Shown here one piece after another: positions 44,401 to 56,910 of a stretch of DNA of 64,000 bases; position 1 is the first letter of the stretch, and every line of letters begins with the position of its first letter. The notes below the pieces were generated by a model, which saw only the letters and a list, made by a program, of their open reading frames with translations, was not told the origin of the DNA and made no database searches. The DNA comes from Halichondria panicea (Eukaryota > Porifera > Demospongiae > Suberitida > Halichondriidae). The stretch lies in contig NC_087380.1 of NCBI RefSeq assembly GCF_963675165.1, forward strand, positions 7,512,517-7,576,516. Direction: 5' to 3'. The position numbers were made by a program, and so were the translations under genes.

Positions 44401-47400
44401 TTGGGGGGGAGGGGTGGGCCTGTGGGTGAGTGTGTGAGAGTGGGGAGGGGGCAGTGAGGCACATGCACACATACTAGTACTGTATGTTGGGGGGGAGGGG
44501 TGGGCCTGTGGGTGAATGTGTGAGAGTGGGGGGGGGGGGGAGTGATCATGAGGCACATGCACACATACTGTATGTTGGGGGGGAGGGGTGGGCCTGTGGG
44601 TGAATGTGTGAGAGTGGGGGGGGGGGAGTGATCATGAGGCACATGCACACATACTGTATGTTGGGGGGGAGGGGTGGGCCTGTGGGTGAATGTGTGAGAG
44701 TGGGGGGGGGGGTGAGGCACATGCACACATACTGTATGTTTGGGGGGAGGGGTGGGCCTGTGGGTGAATGAGTGAGAGTGGGGGGGGGGGGGTGAGGCAC
44801 ATGCACACATACTGTATGTTTGGGGGGAGGGGTGGGCCTGTGGGTGAATGTGTGAGAGTGGGGGGGGGGAGTGATCATGAGGCACATGCACACATACTGT
44901 ATGTTGGGGGGGAGGGGTGGGCCTGTGGGTGAATGTGTGAGAGTGGGGGGGGGGGAGTGATCATGAGGCACATGCACACATACTGTATGTTGGGGGGGAG
45001 GGGTGGGCCTGTGGGTGAATGTGTGAGAGTGGGGGGGGGGGGTGAGGCACATGCACACATACTGTATGTTTGGGGGGAGGGGTGGGCCTGTGGGTGAATG
45101 AGTGAGAGTGGGGGGGGGGGGGTGAGGCACATGCACACATACTGTATGTTTGGGGGGAGGGGTGGGCCTGTGGGTGAATGAGTGAGAGTGGGGGGGGGGT
45201 GAGGCACATGCACACATACTGTATGTTTGGGGGGAGGGGTGGGCCTGTGGGTGAATGAGTGAGAGTGGGGGGGGGGGCAGTGAGGCACATGCACACATAC
45301 TGTATGTTTGGGGGGAGGGGTGGGCCTGTGGGTGAATGAGTGAGAGTGGGGGGGGGGGGCAGTGAGGCACATGCACACATACTGTATGTTTGGGGGGAGG
45401 GGTGGGCCTGTGGGTGAATGAGTGAGAGTGGGGGGGGGGGGCAGTGAGGCACATGCACACATACTAGTACTGTACGTATAAAGCATTAGAACTACGTAGA
45501 CAGTTTACTCAATTGCAGCTCATGTAGGAATATACACCACCTTCAAATAAGCATCTAGTACAGTTACTGTACATGTACACACTTGTGTTAGAGAAAGTAA
45601 ATATTGAAAGCAATGGCTATATATACAGTAGGTTCCTGGCTACTGAAACATGAGATCATCAACTAAGGCAGGGTTACAGCTGCAATGCAAGACCCAGGCT
45701 ATCCAGGTATTGAGGCCATAGCTACAGCTGCAATGCAAGTACCAGGTACTGCCTGGCTATGAGGTTACGTACAAATCTCCCTCTAATTAACACCGTAATA
45801 CAATATCATTAGCTACGTACCAGCAATGGTGACCAAGGTGCGATTACTCTCAATTCCCATTTCGATATCGTTGTCAGCTACACAGTATGGCATGGAACCA
45901 TTCGCCCTCAGAGGGTACGTCTCCATAGCGACGAACCTAAGCACACTGGTCTGAGTGAACGTACTGTTGCTCAAAGTAATATTGAAGTCACTGTCTACGG
46001 AAGATGTCATGCCATTGGTCGTGTTAATCATCCAGGTAATGGCTGGTAGGGGATTCCCCTCAGCAGTGCAGTTTAGAGCTATCATCTCTCCTTCGATTAC
46101 CAAAACCTCCTCAACTGGACTGACCAAAAACAGTGGAGGGGCTACAGAGAGAGAAACACACACACACACAATAGTACACATGCAGTGCTGACTCAGGAAC
46201 AATAAAGGAAGTACAAAGTTACAGGCTTCTATTGTATGGCAGTGGAATTTTACATGTGATTGTGCATGCAGCTACTGTAAGCATATCAGTATATATATAG
46301 TAGTATAGTATAAGCTATAAAGTATACAGTACAGGAAAATGCGTATTGTACGCAGTGAAATATAGGTATACCATGCATTCAATAACTGCACAATGATTAT
46401 TGCACTAGAGTTAGTTCAAATAGTATTAATTTACTCACCATTGACAGTGAGCAGTGCAGATGCATTGATAGACCCGACATCATTGATGGCCACACACATG
46501 TACACGCCATTGGAGGTGAGGTCAGTGCGAGAAATGATCAGGTTACTGGTTATTGAAAAGGCAGAACTAGTCTCAGTAACATTAAAATTCTCTCCACTAG
46601 TTATAGCTCTCTTGTTCCCCTCACTGTCCATCATCACCCAGGAGATCATGGGTAGGGGAAATCCCTCCACTGAGCAGCTCAACACTGCCCCTTGAGGAGC
46701 TAACACAGTGAGATCCATAGGAGGGGATGTGATGTTGGGGAGAGCTGGAGAGGACAAATTATATCAGCAAAATGATTTGAACTCAGCATCTAATAGAGCA
46801 TCCTAAAAGCTACAGAATTCAACTGTATTTTGAAATTTGAACACTCTAGACTCAAGTTACAGGCGCTCCATATAATCCACATACATTGTGTGACATACTT
46901 CATTAAGGCTATAGTACTAACCATTCACAGTGAGGAGAGCAGACTGATTAGCCATGCCGAACTCATTGGTAGCCACACACAGGTATTGTCCCAACCGTGT
47001 GACATCACTGGGAGAAATGGTCAGATTACTGGTTATTGAAAAGGCAGAACTAGTCTCAGTAACATTAAAATTCTCTCCACTAGTTATAGCTCTCTTGTTC
47101 CCCTCACTGTCCATCATCACCCAGGAGATCATGGGTAGGGGAAATCCCTCCACTGAGCAGCTCAACACTGCCCCTTGAGGAGCTAACACAGTGAGATCCA
47201 TAGGAGGGGATGTGATGTTGGGGAGAGCTGGAGAGGACAAATTATATCAGCAAAATGATTTGAACTCAGCATCTAATAGAGCATCCTAAAAGCTACAGAA
47301 TTCAACTGTATTTTGAAATTTGAACACTCTAGACTCAAGTTACAGGCGCTCCATATAATCCACATACATTGTGTGACATACTTCATTAAGGCTAGTACTA

Positions 47401-50400
47401 ACCATTCACAGTGAGGAGAGCAGACTGATTAGCCATGCCGAACTCATTGGTAGCCACACACAGGTATTGTCCCAACCGTGTGACATCACTGAGAGAAATG
47501 GTCAGATTACTGGTTATTGAAAAGGCAGAACTAGTCTCAGTAACATTAAAATTCTCTCCACTAGTTATAGCTCTCTTGTTCCCCTGACTGTCCATCATCA
47601 CCCAGGAGATCATGGGTAGGGGAAATCCCTCCACTGAGCAGCTCAACATTGCCCCTTGAGGAGCTAACACAGTGAGATCCATAGGAGGGGATGTGATGTT
47701 GGGGAGAGCTGGAGAGGACAAATTATATCAGCAAAATGATTTGAACTCAGCATCTAATAGAGCATCCTAAAAGCTACAGAATTCAACTGTATTTTGAAAT
47801 TTGAACACTCTAGACTCAAGTTACAGGCGCTCCATATAATCCACAAACATTGTGTGACATACTTCATTAAGGCTAGTACTAACCATTCACAGTGAGGAGA
47901 GCAGACTGATTAGCCATGCCGAACTCATTGGTAGCCACACACAGGTATTGTCCCGACCGTCTGATATCAGTAGGAGAAATGGTCAGATTACTAGTCAGTG
48001 TGATAGAGGTGTTAGTCTGAGCTATAGCAAAGCTCCCTCCACTAGTTATAGGTATCTGGTTCCCGTCACTGTCCACCATCACCCAGGAGACCGTGGGTAG
48101 GGGAAATCCCTCCACTAAGCAGCTCAACACGGCTGCTTCTGGAGCTAACACAGATATGTTCCTACGAGGTCTGATGACGGGGGAACCTGTAGTAATGAGA
48201 TAGGAAAGTGCGTAAAGAAGAATTGAAAGTGAAAGATTATTATAGAAGTATATAGTACTATGACAAAGAGATATTTTAAATGAAGAATTTACTGATTTGT
48301 TAACTAGCATAGTACTATACTGTACGAGTACTCCACAGGGAAAGGGTGTGGCTTACGGTTGACAGTTAGTTGGGCAGTTTCGGTGACGGCTCCCAGAACA
48401 TTGCTGGCCATGCATCGATAGAAACCGTTGAGTGTGATGCCAGCCCAAAAAACTGTCAGAGTACTGGTTACTGTGGATGGTGATGTGACAGTCTGAGTGA
48501 CATCAAAGCTATCTTCAGCAATTAGAAGTTTCTCGTTCCCGTCATTGTCCACCATTACCCAGTAGAGCGTGGGTAGGGGTTGGGTAAATGTAAAGTCGTA
48601 GATTGTGGGTAGGGGAAATCCCTCCACTGTGCAGTTAAACACTGCTACTTCACCCGCAAACACAGTGAGGTCCATAGGAGCTAGGGTCGTGATGATGGGG
48701 GCAGCTGGAGATAATTGACTCATTATAATTAGGAGTATACGTACATGTATATAGATGCGTAAATGTAGGCTAATACAAACAGACCATATTATACCTTGTA
48801 CTGTAATTGTGGTGTTTCTTGTCACAGGGTCCACTCCGACAGGAGGGTCAAGGGAGGCAGTGCAGGATACTGTGTTAGGCCCAAGGCTTAGGTCAGCAAT
48901 GGACAGCGTTAAAATAGAGGAGGCCGTGTCCATGAAGCCAGTGACAGCCTGTACACCCTCAGAGTTGGGGAGGCCGTTTACAATCCAGGAGAGTGTTGGT
49001 AGAGGGTTGCCTTCAGTAGAACAGGTCAGGTTAATGTTGGTTGAACCAGTGAATGGTCTGTTGATTGATACTGGTGGTGGCAACGCTGTGTTGCTGAGGA
49101 CTGTGGCAAATGTACAACATAATTTATATGAACAGGGAATTCTACACTAAGTGATTTACATGCTCTCAGGATGTAGATGCTCTCCTCTTCGCTGGCATAC
49201 AAGTTAATGGAGTCACCAGTTCGTGCAGATGCACACTGATAGAAGCCAGGAGTAGATACACCAGATCGAATGAGGAAGTTTCTAGTAGCAGCTTGAAGCA
49301 AGATTGTGTCCATCAACCAAAGTAGGTCAACAGCTACTGGAGAGACACATCGCAGTCTGGCAGAGCCTGCCACAGTATCAATTACTATATTCTCTGGAGG
49401 AACATCAAAGAGTTCAGGGAGACTACGAGTTATTGTTGCAGTATCAGGAGGAAACAAACCTGCAGTAAGAGTGAACACTTATATACAATAGAACATAAAG
49501 CAAATAGACAATTTTTAAGCCACGGCATTTATCTGTATAGCTTAGAAGAGGATGGTGATGTTGATGTTAAGGTATACACAATCACATACGTATGAATTAA
49601 CTCACTAGGGGTAACAGTCACCATGACATCAGCTGTCACCCCACCAACAGTACAAGTGTACACTCCTGAGTCAGTAATGGCTACATTGCTCATCTCCAGC
49701 CCAAGCTGAGTCACCCCAGTGGTAATGGTTTCCATGGTGCCAGATATGACCCTCAAGAAAGATGGCAGGCTTGAACCTGACGATACACACGGTACAAGTA
49801 GAGTGTTCCCCTCCAACACAGTGAGGTCACTGGGTGCCAGGACTATGGACTCTACTGATGCCACGGTAGCTGAAGAAGCAGATCATAATAATTATTTACA
49901 ATCAAATAATTATGTATGGAGGCAATTAATGGATTTACAGAAATGCTGAGCTTACCATTAAATCTCAAAGAGGCATTTCTACTGGAGAGAGTTTGCTCAT
50001 CTGCAAAGGTGACCACACATCTGTAGAAACCTTCGTGCTGACTGCCAACATTATCAAGCAACAGAACACTTGCTCTTGAAGAGATGACATCAGTCCCGCT
50101 GCTTATAGTGACACTGTCCATGTTATTTGTCAGTATTCCATCCATAAGCTCCGGCCCCATTCCAGAACCAAACTGCATCATTTCAAAGTACCACTGAATG
50201 TTGGTCACCGGTTTGATTCCGAGTACAGCACAAGAGAAAGCAGCTCTGGAGTTCCCGTTAAACGGATTAGATTCCAAATCCAACGGCTCATATGCAAAAC
50301 TTGGCACTGAAAAATACAATCGAACAAGGTAATGAAACCATACAAGGGAGAGAGTTTTAGCCAACATTGCTGGCTGCAGCCACCAACACGGTCAGGGAAG

Positions 50401-52155
50401 TTTGGCATAAGTAGCATCGCTACAAGTGCTCTAAGTGGTTGGTAAGTGGTTTCTAGGATAAACAAAACTAGAACTATGAAAAAACGGAATCTACATGTAC
50501 CAGTTCTATACATTGTGCCAGTGTTGAGTATTGACTATATATACCAACTATCATTGTAGAATCATAACTTATACACACACTGTGTATTGTGTTAGTGAGA
50601 CAAGTAAGGTGTGCGTTTCACTTTGCACAACAACCAGCTATGCTAATAACAATTCGATGACTTGGACAAACAGCTAATTGTACACATACAAATGCACATT
50701 AAAGCAGATTCCTATATATCGTACACGTTCCTGGGAGGTAAAAACACTTCAATTATATTTTGAATACAATTCATGTACTGGTGACAATTTAACATTGCAT
50801 GATGGGAAAACTATTCAATCAAAACATTGAAAATTGATATTATTGCAGGTAGGGCAACTGAAACATGTGTATACTAGCTGGCTCTGAAACACCATGCAGT
50901 AAAAGATTCCCAACACCTGTTCTACTATAGGCAGTACACTGGGAAGGACATTGTTGTGACTACTGTCATTATCCCACACATTGTTGATACATCCCAGTCA
51001 GGTTGCCAATGAAGGCAGTGTATATACACACACACACACACACACAGGTAGTGGGTGAATATAGCATCTCAATCAATAGACCACTGAACTACTTAACTTA
51101 TATTTACACATCAATCCAGTATTTTGCATCCTTTATAATGTCCCATTTCCATACATTTTATCCTTTCTGAGCTTAAATAGTTCTATTCATTTTCAATAAC
51201 AAAATAAGAGACCCACCTTCCTCCTCAGTGATAATACTTCTGCTCCTAAACGTTCCCCTCTCAGTCACCACCTGGCAATAGGAGAATCCTGTGTCATTTA
51301 CCGCTGTTACCGTGGCAGTAGGGATATCGGGGACAGGGCAGAGAGTGATGACATCAGTCGTTGCTGGAGCTTGCTCTGGTATTGGTGAGGTAAAGAAGAG
51401 ATGCGGACCTGTGTATAGAGACAAAAACCAAAACTGGTGATAGCCCATTTCCAATTGTGAACCCAATTAGGTAGTGATGTGTTGATTATTCTGTGATCTG
51501 TTAACTTGCCACATCTCAATACGGCAATCTTTCTAATTAGCTCCACATTGCACTTACGTCTATCAAACAAAACATCGAGACTATCAGAGTCATCAGAACA
51601 AGAGAAGGTAGTGTCCCCCTCACTCAACAAGGTCACTGGGTACACTCTCAGAACTCCATCCTCTTGTGAGATTCCAAATGGATTTAGACCCTGGCTAACA
51701 GTTGATCCATCTTTAGTCCATGAGGTAGCACTGGTTGAGGTTGTGGTGCAGCGGACCTGAAGGGCCAGGTCTGAAGCCGTGCCAACGACGATACGGCTGG
51801 GATTGAGAGGTTGGTTTGTGTCCACGGTGATCACTGACAGTTGAGCAGAGCCTGGGGGGATAATAATAGACAGAGAATGAAATTCTGGCTACTGCTACTA
51901 GTACGATGAAAGTTGAAAGTTAATTGCACCGTTGTCTTGATACCATTGTTGATAAAAAGAAATTGTGTGTGTATAGTACAGAGTGAACTGAGCCATACAC
52001 TGTTGATCAGTTTGAGAAATTGTCATATCAGACATCTAAAGGTGTTAAGTGAAAGTATTCTAGTGTCTGGCTGTCTCACCTCTTGAAGAGCACAGCAATA
52101 GTAGAAGGGACCATGCCAGAGCAGAACAGTTAACAGAGGAGCTGGTCCAAGCCAT
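36903..52155 (-). CDS. Receptor-type protein tyrosine phosphatase, Ig/FN3, with active D1 and dead D2
   Basis: About 31 exons from 52155 to 36903, consistent in phase, encode about 2241 residues. Signal peptide MAWTSSSVNCSALAWSLLLLL; twelve Ig-like exons (51851 down to 45821); three FN3-like exons (44419-44141, 43940-43559, 43150-42850); a transmembrane helix (AGIVVAIVLALIAVLVIIII) in 42230-42067; then two PTP domains. D1 has the WPDFGVP loop and the P-loop HCSAGVGRTG (exon 39846-39562). D2 has HDSSSIGRS with Asp for the catalytic Cys and WLED in place of WPD, so it should be inactive. The C-terminus CYQAVLEFLDSFDHYANF resembles LAR-type receptors (PTPRF/D/S), which signal in adhesion. The number of Ig modules is far above the three of vertebrate LAR. 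Orthology within receptor PTPs is not settled. Confidence 0.94.
37231..37333. repeat. Pentanucleotide array (TGCAC)n
   Basis: About 100 bases of CTGCA/TGCAC repeats with three TAGC interruptions in a phosphatase intron. Confidence 0.95.
37555..37680. repeat. Half copy of intronic palindrome family (phosphatase intron)
   Basis: CTAAGCTTTCAGAAAATCAT, then GGACATCAGAACTCTAGTTA and AGAGCCAACTCTAGTAAC. Confidence 0.7.
38383..38470. repeat. GT microsatellite at phosphatase D2 exon acceptor
   Basis: On the minus strand the CA run ends in CACACACAG directly before the exon 38382-38248 (GYQHRHQYILTQG). Confidence 0.9.
38948..39070. mobile_element. Truncated copy of ATAGCGGG-ended MITE-like element
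   Basis: Shares CTAAATATTCGTACAGCTCA GGATAG with the element at 26610-26764 and ends GAAAATGATCCGCTATA. In a phosphatase intron. Confidence 0.55.
39233..39305. repeat. GT microsatellite at acceptor of the last D1 exon
   Basis: GT/GGGT run; on the minus strand it ends CACACAG against the exon 39232-39083. Confidence 0.9.
39511..39580 (-). repeat. 36-base tandem duplication across a splice donor (phosphatase D1)
   Basis: Two copies of the 36-base unit GCCCCTCCCCCTTACCTCTG.. cover the 3' end of the catalytic exon and its donor. The exon end MVQTE and the donor GTAAGG are thus present twice. Confidence 0.92.
41280..41426. repeat. Tandem repeat abutting a phosphatase donor
   Basis: About eight units of GCTATTAGCTGGGGATA / GCTATTAGTTGGGGGGT, 17 to 20 bases each. 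The last unit runs into the donor GTAACC of exon 41523-41429. Confidence 0.9.
44406..45475 (-). repeat. Minisatellite of splice acceptor plus exon start, 13 copies
   Basis: Units of about 76 to 87 bases, each reading on the minus strand CACTCTCACACATTCACCCACAG.. followed by GCCCACCCCTCCCCCCAACA. The copy nearest the exon is the acceptor used for the FN3 exon 44419-44141 (PTPPPNITIVPAA). Confidence 0.93.
46439..48186 (-). repeat. Tandem duplication of an Ig exon with its intron, 3 near-identical copies plus a mosaic fourth
   Basis: Exons 46744-46439, 47227-46922, 47708-47403 (306 bases each) and 48186-47884 (303) with introns in between. The period is 480 to 482 bases, and copies 2 and 3 differ at only a handful of bases, intron included. 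Confidence 0.95.
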
Positions 52156-52708
52156 CACTGCTTGATTGTATAAACAGAGCTTGTTACAGAGCTTGTACTT
52201 CTACACTAGCTTGTAAATTATTCTCACTACAAACAGGTAGACTTTTCACCTGTAAGAATATGCATGCACTAGTTAACCAAAGAGAGTTTTTAGCTAGATA
52301 CTTACTGTAGTGAAATGCTCGTGTAGAGTTTTCATAGAGACCAGTGCATGGCTAAGAATCCACAAACTACCACAGAACCCAATAAAGTTGCACAGGAAAT
52401 TACATGTACGTACATGTGTGCAGAAAAAAAAGTTTGCGCATGACAAAAAAATTGTAGTCAGGAAGTGGGCCACCCACACCCACTTATGCAGTCAACCACA
52501 GTGGTGTGAGCTGCATGTGTGGTGTGGGCGAGGGTACCACTCTTTTTAGCTAAGAATATCACTTTGTTTGATGCAAAAAAAGTCATCGCCTCAATCTTTT
52601 TTGCGGTCTTATTTGTCAATGTCATATAATTATATAAGTTGATTCTCAAATAACACTTAAAACACATTGCACAAACCAAAGCCATAAAAAAATGACAGTT
52701 TAAGTCAG
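52156..52708. other. Spacer between phosphatase 5' end and MAP3K1 3' end
   Basis: About 550 bases with the 5' flank of the phosphatase and the MAP3K1 3' flank. No TATA box at a clear distance and no additional gene seen. Confidence 0.5.
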
Positions 52709-54307
52709 TTATGGAGTGTCTACAAGGCTCTCAGTGAATAGCGGGTGCTTGAGTAGCTCAGAGGAGGTGGGCCTGTCGGAGGGGGACACCTCCAGGCAGC
52801 GGATAGTTAGGTCCTTGAGGGCGGGGTTATTGAATTGGGGTAGGGGGGGAGGAGTCGTAGTCTGGCCAATCTGCAGGGGGGGGGGTTACAAAGACGTTCA
52901 TTTTATAATATTAAGGCTCTACAAAAGATTAAGGGCTATCTATAATTATTATGCATACAAAAGTCAAGTGAATGAGGTGTTCACGGTTGGCTGCACTTCA
53001 ACTTTTGAAGTGGGCCAACTTAAAACCCTCGGTACCTTTAGGGTATGCCACTCAAAGAAAGCCAAACAATAATTATGGACAAGAACACTATGTCTAGCTA
53101 TACTACAGTGGTCTGCTTTACGTATATAAACAGGAGGAACTAAGTTTAGTCATTGTACAGAAGTGGCCTTGTTGCAATGTACACAAACAGTTCATTTGGG
53201 ACCTGAATGCCTGGCCTCTTTCTTCAGGGAGCTATTAACTTAGAGGGATTCCACTCTCTAAATATTCTAGCTACATGTAGCTATCACAGAACAAGCTTAC
53301 CTTGAATATGAGCTGGTACTTGTTGCGCACATCGTAAGACCCCACCCAGGGAGGTTTAGCCGTAGCCATCTGTATGACCACACAGCCTATGCTCCACACA
53401 TCACACTTGCGGCCGTAACCTAGGGCCTGGGAGGAGTCGTCATAAGTGCCACCCCTCACAACTTCGGGGGCCATGAACGCAACCGTCCCCTCCATGTCCA
53501 GGAACTCCCCCGACCCTGTGGTGTTGGCGGCCAAACGGGCGGAGGAGCCAAAGTCTGCTATTCTGATCCGGCGACCAGTTGAGTCTAGTAGAATGTTACC
53601 ACCTGTGGAGTGTGTGGAGTGTGAGTGTGGGCGTGTGTGTGGAGTGGGCGTGTGTACCAAAACGAATACAGAACACACATAAAGTTAAGAAAGGCTAATA
53701 ATTTATACAAGTGTACTCTAACCTTTAAGGTCTCTGTGAATGACGTGGTTGTCATGGAGATAGGCTATACCTAGACACACTTGCTTGGTATAGTTGCAGA
53801 TCACTGACTCTTTGAGTACCCCAAACTCACTGAGAATGGTATCCAAGCAACCACCTGAGGAGATAGGGGGTGGGGACACTTTCAAAATCGTTTAAATAGA
53901 GTTCTGATGGTCCAAATTCAACAATTTTATGATTTTCTGAAAGCTTATAAGGAGCTCCTTCAGATGGTATGCTCAAATCCCAAATTTGTAACGGGCCATA
54001 ATTTCGGGAAAAGAGCATGGGCTAAACAGGCCGAAAATAGACTTTTGATTTTAACACACCATCTGAAAGGCCTCTCTCTAAGCTTTCAGAAATTCATAAA
54101 ATCATCGTTATTGGGCCAATGGAACTAAAGTTACACACACCACACACCTGCCATCCACTCCACGAAGATGTTGATGTGTCCATCTTGCTGTGTCGCCCCC
54201 AGGCAACGCACAATGTTGGGATGGTTGAGTCGTCCAAGCATGGCAATCTCCTCCCTCAGTCGAGTCAGCTCCTCCTCTTCCTGTTCACTGGTGTTGCGTG
54301 CATAGCT

Positions 54308-54360
<53 letters not shown>

Positions 54361-56865
54361 GTGTGTGTGTGGTGTATGTGGGTGTGTGTGTGTGTGTGGG
54401 GGGGGTTACGGCTAATACCTTATATACTTAAGTACATGTACAGTAGAAGCCATTACTTTATTTACCTGCTTGACTGCGAACATTGTTCCATTCTCAACAT
54501 CCCTGGCCAGATGACAGGTACAGAACGCCCCAGTACCGATCACCTTGCCCTTCTTCCAGTGAACACCCTCTATGTAAGGCCGTATGTTATAGCCGTCAGC
54601 ATGGTCAGCAGGTCCCTGTGTGTGGAGGGGGGGGGGGGGGGTTAAGAGTGCACGACTACTATTCTAAATGATGCGACTGCTAATAAGATCGCGAATACCT
54701 ATACAGTTATTTGTATGACATCACGATCCTTGTAACTCCTAGATTGCAGTTGTCAAAATTTATACTGGCTCGTAAAATACATACTGTAACACAACCATGC
54801 AGCTAGCTGCAGGCACACAACTTGCACAGTCAGCACTTACTTCCTTCCCTACGGTGTTCTGCACATAGATGAGCACCTCCTCTGTGGGGGGTATCAGGTT
54901 GCTAAGCAATGGATGTGGGGGGTCCGGCACCATTGAGCGGACCTTTGCCAATCTCTCAGCCTCTTCTTCTTCGATATTTTCTTTGCAGGGGAAGTTCTCC
55001 AACGAGCTGTCAAACTCGGAGCTAAAAGCCGAGTCAATAGTGGACTGCCTCTTGTAATACGGGTGACTATAAGGGGGTGTGGTCTCGTGTTAGGATAGGC
55101 TTGAGCGTAAGCATTGTCTTATAAACACTGTCAAACATTTGCTTTATATAACAGCTAAAGTATCACGTAACAGGTAAAAACCCATGGCTAACACGATACC
55201 AAGCAAGGACATTGCTGACACCATAACATTGATAACATGATCTCCATAACATACGCAAGTTCTGTAATTAATATGCCCCACAAAAATCTGCAAGCAAAGC
55301 GTTTCTAGCAGAACTAGACCACACCCACACAACACACACACGGCACTATTAGACTATGCGATACAAAAAGTGTGAATAATTATACTCTAAAAACCAAAAT
55401 AAAGGCGAAATATTGAAATATTGAATACCAGACAAAGTCTTACGTACCTCATCAAATTTTGAGCCCTATTGATGTCCCTCATAGAGACCGCACCCCCTGC
55501 CACACCCCCTCCACTGGCACCGCTCCCTCGGCTGTCACTACGTAACTGTTGATCACCTGACCTGCTGTCATGACTATTAGATGCACTCGATGAACCCTCC
55601 TCCGTTCCTTCACTGCTTTTATTATGCTCTCGTGAGTTCACCTCCTCCAACAAAGTTTTATCCAACTCAGAAGTAGCGGAATGAAAACTATCTTCAGAAG
55701 TTGCCAAATCTTCCTGCGAAAATTCAGAAATTGTGAGTGGATTTTCGGTACTCATTCGAATTGGGCTCGGGGATTTTGATTGGTCGCTGCGACTCGGAGA
55801 CGAGGTTCGTAGCCGTGGTACTAGCAGAGAGAGGGATTTTTCCACGTCTATTCCGCTCAGAGGGGATTCAAGCTCATCTTCGGTTGATAGTTCCCTAGAG
55901 AGATTTTTTGATACTAAATCATCTCCTAAGAAGCTGTTTGTTGTCGCGACTGGTTGACTCGGACTGTGCAATCTTCGTGGTCGAATTGTTTTGCGTTCTG
56001 ATATTATTGAGGAATCTTTCTTTTGGGGTATCATGGATTCTTGTGGCTTCTCCCTTGCTTTAAGTACCTTGTCTAACAGACCTTCTGCAGAAGTGCGATG
56101 ACATTTGGAAATGACATCGTGTACAATTTCTAGCGAGGAGGGATCGTCGCGAAGTATCTTGCCAATATGAATAATCACTTTCCGAGCGATTTTGGCCACT
56201 TTGTGATGAGATACACGCGTTGCCTTGGCAGCAAAGTACCAGCACTGCATTAATAGATTGTTCTTCACAACAGACGATATGGAATCGGGACTATTATCAG
56301 ATACTTCCGATTCCAATACCACTACTTCCGCAATCCCTGCAGATTTGAGGCTAGTTTCAGCCGATCCTGAGCCAGAACTACTCGCTTCGGTCAACATAGC
56401 GGATACGTTTGATGTCAGAGAGTCTTCAACAGATACCACATCAGATACGGTGCCGGAATAGGACTCATCCGAATCAGAATCAGAATTTGTAGGAGAGAAA
56501 GGTTTCAACATACACTGTGGAAGGAGAAATTCCCAAGAAAAACGAGTAAGTAATTTCTCCATAAGAGTGAGACGGCCTAGCCACCAGTTCCAAGAATTGG
56601 GTCCATTGAGGCCTTGGTCTAGTGCGGTGGAGAGGACCAGTCGTATGCTGCTGATGCCGCAGGAGGCCTGGTAGCCACAGCATGAGCCCACACTCAGCGG
56701 ACCATCCTGTCCCAGACTAAGATTGCAGGCCGTGTCGATGGAGCACTCTTTAACACGACTGTGTGTGTGTGTGTGTGGGTGGTGTGTATGTGTGTGTGTG
56801 TGTGTGTGGGTGTGTGTGTGTGTGTGGGTGGTGTGTATGTGTGTGTGTGTGTGTGTGTGTGGGTG

Positions 56866-56910
<45 letters not shown>

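Noticed and set aside
44400-45486. Long Pro/His/Cys-rich frames over the phosphatase minisatellite
   Set aside because: Open in all three minus frames because the tandem unit lacks stops; explained by the repeat and not by a gene.
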